NCBI GenBank assembly: GCA_049965775.1
Contig: JBMFVX010000016.1
Span: 1-34,714, forward strand
Direction: 5' to 3'
Length of the DNA stretch: 34,714 nucleotides
Source of the DNA: JABEVB01 sp049965775
GTDB lineage: Bacteria; Planctomycetota; Phycisphaerae; WQYP01
Shown here: positions 1 through 7,428 of the stretch, piece after piece
Numbering within the stretch: position 1 is the stretch's first letter
Layout: the number at the start of each line of letters is the position of its first letter
The notes under the pieces: model-generated
Database searches by the model: none
Told to the model about the DNA's origin: nothing
Seen by the model: only the letters and a program-made list of their open reading frames with translations
Program-made: the position numbers and the translations under genes

Positions 1-31
1 CATGACTTCCACGGCGACTGGAACTATACGA

Positions 32-2560
32 TCACGCCACGTCAACCGTAGCGGTTATTTGTTTACGCGCCCTAAAGCCAGCCCATGCGATCGAAAGCAA
101 ACCCAGTAGAGCCGCCAAAATCCAGAGCATTGGCGCAAGCGATAGTCTATGTGCCAAGCCTATGGAGGGCCAATGGGGCAAAGATGTTTCAAGCGAGCCG
201 ACGGGGAAAACCTTCGCATGAAGTTTGTGTGGTGGAATGTCTCTAAGTGTCGCCGGCCAGATGCGCGCCGGTAGCGCTGGCGGTGATACGATGCTGATAA
301 ACCGACGGGAGGGCGTCTTGGTGTTTTCGGAGAGTGCTGCAACAAAACTGTGAATTGAGCTTGGGAGTTCGCAGTTGTATTGACCTGGAGCAACTTGGTT
401 GAGTTGAAACGAATGTGGCGGGCTGCCTGTGTCGGGGCTAGTCAGTCGGAGCGTAAGCTGCCGATGATTGAGAAATCGTCCATTGGCCATGGCAATTACC
501 TGCACAAACCAGTGGTCTACGCCGCGGCGGGCGGTCACATAAAAGTGGTTGTCCGCCGGGTTGGGCGCTACACGCTGAAGAAGTGCTTTCAGCAGAGTAT
601 CAAAGCCTGAAGCCTCGCTTTGAAAGCATAGTGCCGCCACCTTGCCCAAACCGACACGCCAAATTGCCGCCAAGGGCACGGATTCAGGAGCGCGACCGAA
701 AGCGATCTGCCGCGCTCCGGCTTTAAGCCAGGTTTGTGTCCAAAGAGTCGTTTGGCCCGACACGTTAAGTTGCGGCGCTGACCAAGAGATGGGGACATGA
801 TGCACTTGGCCAAAAAGCACTTGAGCTACGGCGCGAGGGAGCAACACAGACCAAGCCTGGGGTGTAATGGCTGCGAGATGCTGGGTGTGCGTTCGGTCAA
901 GCAGGGAGCGGAGCGCCGAGGATTCGCCGGGCGGCGCTATGACGGTGAATCGCAAGCGGCGATCTTTAATAACCTGTGTCCATGCGGATATATTCATGTT
1001 GGGTATTTGACCATCGGTAAGCATTATAAGCATGCTGCCGACTGGAGCGACCCGGCGTATAACCGGCAACGCAGCATCCGGATTGGTAGGACCTGTGGGC
1101 AGAACCCGCTGCTGCAGTTGAACTACTGCCGCATGAAAGGCTGCTGGGCTCCCCTTGAATAACATTTGAGCATGGCCGCTGAACGCCACAACGTTAATGG
1201 TGGAGTTGTGCGGGAGTAATTGGGCTGCGACGGCGGCGCTGTGAAGCGCCAATCCAAAGCGCGATGCTCCACCACTCGATGCGACATGAGACGCCATTGA
1301 ACCGCTGGCATCAAACAGAAATGTTATGGAAACAGGAGGCGGCTTTGGCGGCGCAGACGCCAGCGGCGAGATGCGATCCAGCGGCCATTGCAACGCCGGC
1401 TGGCGCAGGGAATTCTGCATGGCATAGCCACCTGGCCCGAACGCTTGATGGCCGCCATAAAGTACCAGTCCCGTGCCTTGATTGCGTACTGCATGGGCCA
1501 GCGCACGGGCGCTGCCGGTGGGGAGTGCTTGCTTGGGCATATTGTACAATACAAATATGCCATAATCTTGCGTGATTTGTGGGAGTAAAAGCTTCTGCGG
1601 CGAGAGATAGTCAGCTGCAGCAAGAGCCGAGGGTAAATGTTTGGGGAGATGCTCAGATACAATAGCGAGTCGCAGCGGCCTTTCGGGCGGCAGATCAATG
1701 GCTGCGACGTCATCCTGTGGCCAGGGATCATGCGTGATAAGGCGAAGGCTGTAGTGATAAAGCCTGCCGGTACTTACGTTTCCACCGAAAAATATGATGC
1801 TCTTTGCGCCAGTGCCCCGGAACACAAGGCGTTGCCCGGCAATTACGGTTGAATTACGCAAGAGCTGTACTCCACAGTCTACAGGGCCTGTGGCCTGAAT
1901 TGTCACGGTTAGCGTGACTGTGCGATGCCCCGTAGATGCAGGTTGTGTCGTCAGGTGTAATGCTATGATGCCGGCATCAGGTTGTGGTGGTGCTGCTATG
2001 GTAACGGCCAGCGAATGCGGCGGCGGGGATTCCTTTGGCCAGCGGCCCACTCCTGAAGCAAAGAGCCAACGAGCGAAATGCCGCCATGTGGGAGGCTCCC
2101 ATGCAAGGGCTGCGGCAACGTTTGTTTGCCGGGATGGGCTTGCCTGCCAGGCGGCAGCGGGAATATTCAGGCCTTGAAGACTTGTGGGAGCGCTAAATGG
2201 GTGCACGGTTCGATCGAAGGGCACGATCCAAACTTTGGCATCATGAGGAAGCCTGCGTGTCAGCGTCCGGATGATCCAGGAAGGTCGCATCCAAGGCGAG
2301 TCAAGACTATTTGGAGAAAGCTCGACCAGAACAACGATTTTTTTGACAGGCGGCACCGGCCAATTAACAAAGGGTCGGGCCAATGCCAGCAGCAACGCTG
2401 TGGCGGCCATTAACGGCAATACCGCCTCGCCTGCCGCATAGCGTGGCCGACGGCGCGCCAGCCACCGCATCGTAAGAACTAGAACGATAAGCGCCGCTGC
2501 GGGCACAAGGTAGAATGAATCGCGACAGAATAGTGCGGCAGCCGGTATCATAATCGGCAT
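32..2560 (-). CDS. Membrane vWA / class I amidotransferase-like protein (BatA-like)
   Basis: This is an 842-residue protein of the kind found in planctomycete MoxR/vWA clusters. Its molecular role is unknown; proteins of this class are usually thought to act in envelope-associated complex assembly. Visible in order: two N-terminal membrane segments (about 15-33 and 47-63), a degenerate vWA-like segment (about 73-155), a beta-rich region, and an amidotransferase-like fold around 295-390 (YGGHQAFGPGG) with no obvious catalytic Cys. A full vWA domain follows (about 408-560) with the MIDAS motif DASGSM near residue 416, a downstream Thr in TGPTNPD and the LTDG motif. A final membrane segment lies near 810-830. 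The start is the ATG at 2558-2560; a second ATG lies three codons in. It is divergent from the RidA-like gene. The next gene of the operon probably lies beyond the left edge. Confidence 0.85.
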   Translation of the reverse strand: MPIMIPAAALFCRDSFYLVPAAALIVLVLTMRWLARRRPRYAAGEAVLPLMAATALLLALARPFVNWPVPPVKKIVVLVELSPNSLDSPWMRPSWIIRTLTRRLPHDAKVWIVPFDRTVHPFSAPTSLQGLNIPAAAWQASPSRQTNVAAALAWEPPTWRHFARWLFASGVGRWPKESPPPHSLAVTIAAPPQPDAGIIALHLTTQPASTGHRTVTLTVTIQATGPVDCGVQLLRNSTVIAGQRLVFRGTGAKSIIFFGGNVSTGRLYHYSLRLITHDPWPQDDVAAIDLPPERPLRLAIVSEHLPKHLPSALAAADYLSPQKLLLPQITQDYGIFVLYNMPKQALPTGSARALAHAVRNQGTGLVLYGGHQAFGPGGYAMQNSLRQPALQWPLDRISPLASAPPKPPPVSITFLFDASGSMASHVASSGGASRFGLALHSAAVAAQLLPHNSTINVVAFSGHAQMLFKGSPAAFHAAVVQLQQRVLPTGPTNPDAALPVIRRVAPVGSMLIMLTDGQIPNMNISAWTQVIKDRRLRFTVIAPPGESSALRSLLDRTHTQHLAAITPQAWSVLLPRAVAQVLFGQVHHVPISWSAPQLNVSGQTTLWTQTWLKAGARQIAFGRAPESVPLAAIWRVGLGKVAALCFQSEASGFDTLLKALLQRVAPNPADNHFYVTARRGVDHWFVQVIAMANGRFLNHRQLTLRLTSPDTGSPPHSFQLNQVAPGQYNCELPSSIHSFVAALSENTKTPSRRFISIVSPPALPARIWPATLRDIPPHKLHAKVFPVGSLETSLPHWPSIGLAHRLSLAPMLWILAALLGLLSIAWAGFRARKQITATVDVA

Positions 2561-2667
2561 GTTACCGCCTGCGGGCGAGTCGCTCCAACGAGCCGTCGGA
2601 ACGATGCGCGGCGGGGACGGGCGCTGTCGCGTGATGAGAAAGATTCTGTAATGCAGGAAGATGACTT

Positions 2668-3156
2668 ATGAAATCAACGATTGCGGAGAATCTGGCGAGG
2701 CTAAATATCGTACTGGGGCCTGTTCCTAAGCCGATCGCATCTTATATTCCTTTTTGTACTTCCGGCAATGTAGCCATCATCAGCGGGCAACTTCCAAGCA
2801 TAGACGGCAAACTCAAATATGTCGGCGCGACACCCACGGTGGTATCGCTTGCGGATGCCCAAGCGGCGGCGCGACTGGCGGCGATCAATTGTGTGGCTAT
2901 TTTGTTTGAAGCGTGTGGCCGCGATTGGGCGAATTTGCGGTGTGTGCTAAGGCTTGGAGTGTTTGTGAACTGTACGGCGGAGTTTCAACAGCAATCGCAG
3001 GTGGCCAACGGCGCCAGCGATTTGCTGGCAGAAATATTTGGGGAGCAGGGCAAACATGCTCGCGCTGCAGTGGGCGTATCAAGTTTGCCGCTGGGCGCAA
3101 CCGTAGAGGTTGAAATGATGGCCGAGATAGCGACTTTGCCGAATGGCGGCAATTAG
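2668..3156 (+). CDS. RidA/YjgF/YER057c family protein
   Basis: This 162-residue protein belongs to the RidA superfamily. RidA members are cytosolic trimers that hydrolyse reactive enamine/imine intermediates from PLP enzymes; several subfamilies have other or unknown functions. Family signatures are the ISGQLP segment near residue 38 and the C-terminal block HARAAVGVSSLPLGATVEVE, whose first Arg corresponds to the substrate-carboxylate-binding Arg of RidA. The length (about 160 rather than 128) and the N-terminal segment fit the longer YjgH/YjgF-like branch, so deaminase activity is not certain. The ATG is preceded by AGGAAG at a slightly long spacing. Thioredoxin follows 133 bp downstream with its own promoter, so the two are probably not one obligatory operon. 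Confidence 0.85.
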   Translation: MKSTIAENLARLNIVLGPVPKPIASYIPFCTSGNVAIISGQLPSIDGKLKYVGATPTVVSLADAQAAARLAAINCVAILFEACGRDWANLRCVLRLGVFVNCTAEFQQQSQVANGASDLLAEIFGEQGKHARAAVGVSSLPLGATVEVEMMAEIATLPNGGN

Positions 3157-3196
3157 CAGCGCCGCAGTGGAACCAAAGGTGGTGGGATTTGGGAGT

Positions 3197-3225
3197 TTGA
3201 CATTGCCTGCGGCAGTTTTTAGGAT
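3197..3225 (+). promoter_or_regulatory. Sigma70-type promoter for trxA
   Basis: A perfect -35 TTGACA (3197-3202) is followed after exactly 17 bp by TAGGAT (3220-3225; four of six matches to TATAAT). Transcription would start near 3232, giving a leader of about 58 nt before the thioredoxin ATG at 3290. Confidence 0.55.
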
Positions 3226-3289
3226 TGAGTTGTAACCTTCGGGCTGTTCGCATGGTGCGAACGAGCTTTTTGGTTTGAGGAGTTTTGCG

Positions 3290-3631
3290 ATGGCGAACGA
3301 AAGCGTACTACAATTTACGGATAGTAATTTTCAGCAAGAGGTCTTGAGTTCAGCGGAACCGGTTCTCGTTGATTTTTGGGCGGAATGGTGTGGCCCCTGT
3401 CGAATGCTGGCTCCCACTATTGACGAACTCGCTCTGGAATACAAAGGCCGAATCAAAGTAGGCAAGGTAGATACCGATGCCAACCACGACACGGCTATTA
3501 AGTATAATATCAACTCCATTCCGACAATCATCCTTTTTGATCGAGGGCAGATTGTGCGTCGTTTTGTGGGCGTGATGCCCAAGCGGGAATTTAAGACCGC
3601 AATGGATGCGTTGGTTTCTGCGGTTCGCTGA
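3290..3631 (+). CDS. trxA: Thioredoxin
   Basis: This is a cytosolic thiol-disulfide oxidoreductase of 113 residues, the normal length of thioredoxin 1. The active site WCGPC gives redox cysteines C34 and C37, and the cis-proline is in the NSIPTI segment. I chose the ATG at 3290 over an in-frame TTG at 3275 because a GAGGAG ribosome site (3277-3282) sits 7 nt upstream of the ATG and because thioredoxins normally begin close to this position. A well-formed promoter lies upstream. The gene is followed by an unrelated small membrane protein with its own promoter. Confidence 0.97.
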   Translation: MANESVLQFTDSNFQQEVLSSAEPVLVDFWAEWCGPCRMLAPTIDELALEYKGRIKVGKVDTDANHDTAIKYNINSIPTIILFDRGQIVRRFVGVMPKREFKTAMDALVSAVR

Positions 3632-3741
3632 TACATCGGTCGCTCGGCTCAAAGCGCGGTGTAATTCAGTTAGCGTCGGGTTGGGCGTGCTCAGCGAGTG
3701 CCATATGGCAAAGGCAACGCGCAAATACGCAAATTATTGTC

Positions 3742-3769
3742 TTGACAGCAATGAGGCGGGCTTTATCAT
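3742..3769 (+). promoter_or_regulatory. Strong sigma70-type promoter, possibly giving a leaderless mRNA
   Basis: TTGACA (3742-3747) and TATCAT (3764-3769) are separated by 16 bp. The predicted transcription start is at about 3776, next to the ATG at 3777, so the transcript of the 93-residue protein may have almost no 5' leader. Confidence 0.55.
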
Positions 3770-3776
3770 TTTGCCT

Positions 3777-4058
3777 ATGAACAATTTCTTAAAAATCAGT
3801 GCGCAGCGGCATGCCGCAGCAAGCGTAAGGCCAATAGCGGGCCGCAACCGCAGTTTGTATTTTGCGGGGCTTGGGGCGGCGGCGACAAGTCTGCTGTTGG
3901 CGGGCGTTTGCCAGGCACAGATCAAAAAATTGGCGCCAGAGTATCCCAAAATAGGCAAGCTTAACGGGCATATGCCCCCATACTTGTTGGGCGCACTGCT
4001 ATTTTTTGTGATTGTGCTGGTGGCGTTCCGCAGCGCTCGCCGCAGCAAGCAATCGTAA
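3777..4058 (+). CDS. Small two-span membrane or secreted hypothetical protein
   Basis: I do not recognise this 93-residue protein. It has a basic N-terminus, a hydrophobic segment at about 27-47 ending in a signal-peptidase-like VCQAQ, a short polar stretch rich in Lys, Pro and Gly, a second hydrophobic segment at about 69-84, and a basic C-terminal tail (RSARRSKQS). This suggests either a signal peptide plus one anchor or a two-span membrane protein. The start at 3777 is chosen because upstream in-frame codons overlap the thioredoxin gene and give an unlikely sequence, and because a promoter ends just before this ATG. No Shine-Dalgarno sequence is visible. It is the first of three small membrane-anchored genes before bioB. 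Confidence 0.6.
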   Translation: MNNFLKISAQRHAAASVRPIAGRNRSLYFAGLGAAATSLLLAGVCQAQIKKLAPEYPKIGKLNGHMPPYLLGALLFFVIVLVAFRSARRSKQS

Positions 4059-4158
4059 AACCCATGAGGTGGCCGCAGGCTCGGTTCGCGGTTACAATCC
4101 AGAAAATGGTGTTCTGGTTAATGCCAGCTTTGTCCTTTTTATGAAGGAGGCAAAACCG

Positions 4159-4449
4159 ATGACGTTGAAACGATGGGCTATCGTAGCGATGGTGGTTGTG
4201 AACCTGTCCCTGGTGGGCATGTTGGTTGCGCGGCTCCATACGCCTGCGGCCAAGGCACAGGTAGGCGGTGGGGGGCATTTTCTCTTTGCTGCCGGCAATA
4301 CCGGGCAGTATGCAGTTTTGTGGGTTTTGGATGCCGATAAAGGATTGCTATCAGGGGTTTTGACATCAGAAAGTGATCCGAAGTTCCAGTCATTCACACA
4401 AGCAACCAGCGTAGCGCAGGCGATTCGCCGGATTCGCGCTCGGCAGTAA
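4159..4449 (+). CDS. Small membrane-anchored hypothetical protein, blade-like domain (copy 1)
   Basis: This is a 96-residue protein with one N-terminal membrane segment (about 6-27), then AAKAQVGGGG and a short domain with the pattern GQYAVLWVLDADKGLLSGVL. That pattern looks like a single beta-propeller-type blade and resembles the corresponding part of the next gene (VIDNRHGLVLFY). The ATG at 4159 is selected by a strong AAGGAGG site (4144-4150) 8 nt upstream. It is probably exported and tethered, with the C-terminal domain outside the cytoplasm. Function is unknown. It belongs to the run of small genes leading into bioB. Confidence 0.7.
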   Translation: MTLKRWAIVAMVVVNLSLVGMLVARLHTPAAKAQVGGGGHFLFAAGNTGQYAVLWVLDADKGLLSGVLTSESDPKFQSFTQATSVAQAIRRIRARQ

Positions 4450-4523
4450 TTTTATTGGCGTTAAATCGGACGTATTGCGACGCATGGATATGCTGTTGCT
4501 GACCAATGAAAAGGAAGTACACC

Positions 4524-4814
4524 ATGAAACGTGATTCTATGATACTGGCTATTTTAGCTACTTCAGCGGTTGTTTTGGCAATTGGAGTGTTTGTCTGCCG
4601 GAGCGGTAGCACTCCAGTGCGAGCTGACATGTTAAGCACCAATGGCGACTACACGCTGATTACAGAAAGCCCCAGCCGCTCAATAGCGGATCAACTTACG
4701 GTTATTGACAATCGGCATGGGCTTGTGCTTTTTTACCGGCTTATGAACAATCAGATCGTGCTGGAAAACTATGTTAACCTTCTTGGTCGCTTTAACCCGC
4801 AGCCTTTACGTTAA
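4524..4814 (+). CDS. Small membrane-anchored hypothetical protein, blade-like domain (copy 2)
   Basis: This is a 96-residue protein, the same length as the preceding gene's product. It has a membrane segment at about 6-26, then a soluble segment with GDYTLITESP and DQLTVIDNRHGLVLFYRL. The order of features (anchor, then aromatic-rich strand, then VIDxxxGLVLFY) matches the upstream protein, so I infer distant paralogy from a tandem duplication. The ATG at 4524 has AAGGAAG (4511-4517) upstream and is preferred to an in-frame ATG at 4506. The bioB start lies 45 bp downstream, consistent with co-transcription. Function is unknown. Confidence 0.65.
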   Translation: MKRDSMILAILATSAVVLAIGVFVCRSGSTPVRADMLSTNGDYTLITESPSRSIADQLTVIDNRHGLVLFYRLMNNQIVLENYVNLLGRFNPQPLR

Positions 4815-4859
4815 AACGATGATGCAGCGTAACGGGCAAAGCATCGCTTTGGCCGTCGC

Positions 4860-5996
4860 ATGGCCGCATGGGAGTATCAATTGTTACAGCAGGTTCAATC
4901 TATGGCCGAGCGCGTGCTCGGTGGTGAGCTTATCAGCCGGCAGGACGCCCAAAGGCTCATCGAAGTGACGGGCGATGACCTGCCGGACTTGTTTTATTGG
5001 GCGAACAAAATACGTATTGGCTTCAAAGGACGCAAGATCAGATTTTGTGCGATTGTAGCCGCCAAGGTTGGTGGATGTTCTGAAGATTGCAAGTTCTGCG
5101 CGCAGTCGTCGCATTATCAGACAGCGGTAGAGGGTCAGAGCAAACTGACCGATCAACAGATACTTGATTCAGCGGAGCATGCAGGTTTGGTGGGGGCGGA
5201 CAGCTTCGGCATTGTTAATTCCGGTCGCGGTCCGACACGCCAAGAGCTTGAAACGTGGATTGGCCCGCTGCTGCAAAAAATAGCGAAACAAGGCAAAACA
5301 CGAGCCTGCGCCACCCTGGGGGCGCTTACGCCCGAGACAGCCAGCTTTCTTTATGAAAGCGGCGTACGGCGCGTAAACCATAATCTGGAGACGAGCGAGC
5401 GTTTTTATCCGGAAATTGTTTCAACACACCCGTACAGCGAACGATTGAATACCCTCAAAACAGCCAAGCAAGCCGGGTTGTCTCTTTGCTCGGGCGGCAT
5501 ATTTGGCATGGGTGAAAGCTGGCAGGATCGGCTGGATATGGTCTTCGCGCTCCGCGATTTGGGCGTTGACGTAATGCCGATTAATTTTCTCAATGCTATT
5601 GCCGGAACGCCCTTGGCCGGTCAGGAAAAACTTGCTCCGATGGAATGCCTGAAGATCATCAGTGTCTGTCGGTTTATTTTTCCGGGAGTAGAGCTCAAAG
5701 TCGCCGGCGGTCGCGAGGTTTGCCTGCGCGACCTGCAGAGCTGGATTTTCTTTGCCGGCGCCGACAGCACTATGATCGGTAATTATCTGACAACTTACGG
5801 TCGCACGCCAGAGTTGGACCATCAGATGGTACGAGACCTTGGGCTTTCTTGGGATGTTTACGAGGATGGGCCCGTAGCGCCGAGCAGTGAGCATCCGAAA
5901 ATATCGCGGGTAAGCCATACCGGCAAATTCAACATTCCAATCGTTTATGAGAGTGAAGTTGCGGTGGATGAATCGGTACTGCCGACTCACGCGTAA
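4860..5996 (+). CDS. bioB: Biotin synthase, non-E. coli ligand pattern (type II-like)
   Basis: This radical-SAM enzyme inserts sulfur into dethiobiotin in the last step of biotin synthesis. It has 378 residues. The radical-SAM cluster motif is C73-x3-C77-x2-C80. C150 (RACATLG) and C210 (SLCSGGIFGMGE) match E. coli C128 and C188. However, the position of E. coli C97 is Gly117 (DSFGIVNSGR) and that of R260 appears to be Lys280 (ELKVAGGRE), so two ligands of the classical [2Fe-2S] cluster are missing. Extra cysteines at 63 (RFCAIV) and 288 (GREVCL) are present. This pattern resembles BioBs of anaerobes (type II), for which a different auxiliary Fe-S cluster has been described. The C-terminal tail is about 40 residues longer than in E. 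coli. The ATG at 4860 has only a weak ribosome site. A ketoacyl synthase follows after 30 bp. Confidence 0.93.
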   Translation: MAAWEYQLLQQVQSMAERVLGGELISRQDAQRLIEVTGDDLPDLFYWANKIRIGFKGRKIRFCAIVAAKVGGCSEDCKFCAQSSHYQTAVEGQSKLTDQQILDSAEHAGLVGADSFGIVNSGRGPTRQELETWIGPLLQKIAKQGKTRACATLGALTPETASFLYESGVRRVNHNLETSERFYPEIVSTHPYSERLNTLKTAKQAGLSLCSGGIFGMGESWQDRLDMVFALRDLGVDVMPINFLNAIAGTPLAGQEKLAPMECLKIISVCRFIFPGVELKVAGGREVCLRDLQSWIFFAGADSTMIGNYLTTYGRTPELDHQMVRDLGLSWDVYEDGPVAPSSEHPKISRVSHTGKFNIPIVYESEVAVDESVLPTHA

Positions 5997-6026
5997 TTGT
6001 TAATCCTGGCTAGTCGGAGGGCTCAC

Positions 6027-7244
6027 TTGCCCGTCGGGAGCATCGGCAGTTCGGTTGAGGCCGACACCAGCACAATCTACATTGAAGGATCGGGGCTGGT
6101 TACGCCCATGGGCGCATCCCCTGCGGAGGTACTCGGTGCAATCACCGCGGGCCGGCGCTTGACCAATGGCGGCGTAGTGGAAGGCTTGCCAGAGTTGTTG
6201 CAAGCCTTGGTGCCATCGGTGCATGAGAGTTGCTTTGCAAAGACCGAATTGCTGGATGTGAACCGACTGGACCGGTCAATTGCTCTCGCCTTGGGGGCGG
6301 TTGTTTATGCTGTGAGGGATGCCGGTTGGTCCGCCGAGGACTTATCTGCGCCGGATACGCACCTGTTTGCGGCCACCAGTAAAGGCCCGGTGTTGACTCA
6401 GCTCAATGCGCTGCGGCAATTGCGAGGGGACGATTTTTCATTATTTGATCGGGCAACGGCTTGGCAGATTGCCCTCGGGCCGGCTGCGATGGCTTGCTGG
6501 GTCGGCGACTATATTGGGGTTGGCGGGCCGCGGCATACGACGGTCGGGGCCTGTGCCGGTTCGCTGCTGGCCGTGCATAGAGCAGCTGCTGAGTTAAAGC
6601 GCGGTACGTGTAAAAGAGCTATTGTGATCGCCGCCGACGCGTCGCTTCACCCACTGTTTGAAGCTAGTTTTGTTAACTTGGGCGTGCTGGCGCCGGCTGA
6701 CGAACTGGGCCGGCGATTCTGTACTGCCATGGACGAAATGCCGAGGGGATTCTTCATCAGTGAAGCGGCTGGCGCAATATGCATGACCGCGCATCGCGGC
6801 GCCAAGAGTCTTGTCACAACCGGGCACAGAGGTGCACGAGGCGTGGTATTGCAGCAGACTTGGAGCGGTGCCGATGCAACGCATCTTATTGCAACTGATC
6901 CTGAAGCTAGAGCGCTGCGAAGGGGTTTGAGCCATTGTAAGGGAAGCGGTTCGCCGGCATTCGTGCACGCTCACGCCACAGGCACCGCACACGATCAATA
7001 CGAGCTTGCGGCCATCCGCGACGCCTACGGAACGGCCGTTGAGGTGTTTTCTCACAAGCGCTGGCTCGGTCATTCACTGGGCGCCGCCGGCCTGGTGGCA
7101 TTGGTGCTGTCCGTGCAATGTCATCGCCAGTGCATGAGTTTAGGGGATAAAGCGCTAGCAAGTGATGCCGAAAGTGTCACTATTGGACAGGGGTTTGGAG
7201 GGCATATTGGCATTTGCCGCCTGGCTTCCATGAGCAGTTGGTAG
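6027..7244 (+). CDS. Beta-ketoacyl-ACP synthase family protein (FabB/F type)
   Basis: This 405-residue thiolase-fold condensing enzyme would extend an acyl chain by decarboxylative condensation with malonyl-ACP. The catalytic triad is complete: C176 in VGACAGS, H316 in HAHATGT and H349 in WLGHSLGAAG. The surrounding sequence is divergent from housekeeping FabF (for example FISEAAGA where FabF has a VxGEGAG-type motif). I chose the TTG at 6027 because GGAGG (6016-6020) lies 6 nt upstream; the frame is also open from 5997. It follows bioB at a 30-bp gap, so the two are probably one operon, which suggests a role in making a pimeloyl-type precursor. That role is inference; a specialised lipid role is equally possible. 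Confidence 0.85.
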   Translation: MPVGSIGSSVEADTSTIYIEGSGLVTPMGASPAEVLGAITAGRRLTNGGVVEGLPELLQALVPSVHESCFAKTELLDVNRLDRSIALALGAVVYAVRDAGWSAEDLSAPDTHLFAATSKGPVLTQLNALRQLRGDDFSLFDRATAWQIALGPAAMACWVGDYIGVGGPRHTTVGACAGSLLAVHRAAAELKRGTCKRAIVIAADASLHPLFEASFVNLGVLAPADELGRRFCTAMDEMPRGFFISEAAGAICMTAHRGAKSLVTTGHRGARGVVLQQTWSGADATHLIATDPEARALRRGLSHCKGSGSPAFVHAHATGTAHDQYELAAIRDAYGTAVEVFSHKRWLGHSLGAAGLVALVLSVQCHRQCMSLGDKALASDAESVTIGQGFGGHIGICRLASMSSW

Positions 7245-7253
7245 CGGTAGTGA

Positions 7254-7366
7254 GGGGTGCCGCGCACAGATACCGGAAGCGATTTAATTGCCGCGCACAA
7301 ATGGGGCTAAGTTTATTAAGTTTCACACTTTCGGCTACTATATGCCGGGAGTTTAATCGGCACCCC
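7254..7366 (+). promoter_or_regulatory. Repeat-rich leader upstream of nadE
   Basis: The 184-bp gap between the ketoacyl synthase and nadE contains a perfect 9-bp inverted repeat, GGGGTGCCG (7254-7262) with CGGCACCCC (7358-7366). It also contains an 11-bp direct repeat TGCCGCGCACA at 7258-7268 and 7289-7299, spaced 31 bp apart, about three helical turns. This could be a structured leader RNA or paired protein sites. No known riboswitch is recognised. Confidence 0.3.
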
Positions 7367-7428
7367 GTGCACGCAACAAGGTAGTGGTGGAGAGCAGCCG
7401 GCCGTAGGTGTAATACAGGGGTAAGTTC

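Noticed and set aside
1..3. A possible start codon (CAT, read as ATG on the minus strand) of the gene downstream of the vWA gene.
   Set aside because: GGAAG lies at a plausible distance, but only the start codon itself would be inside the window, so no protein can be inspected.
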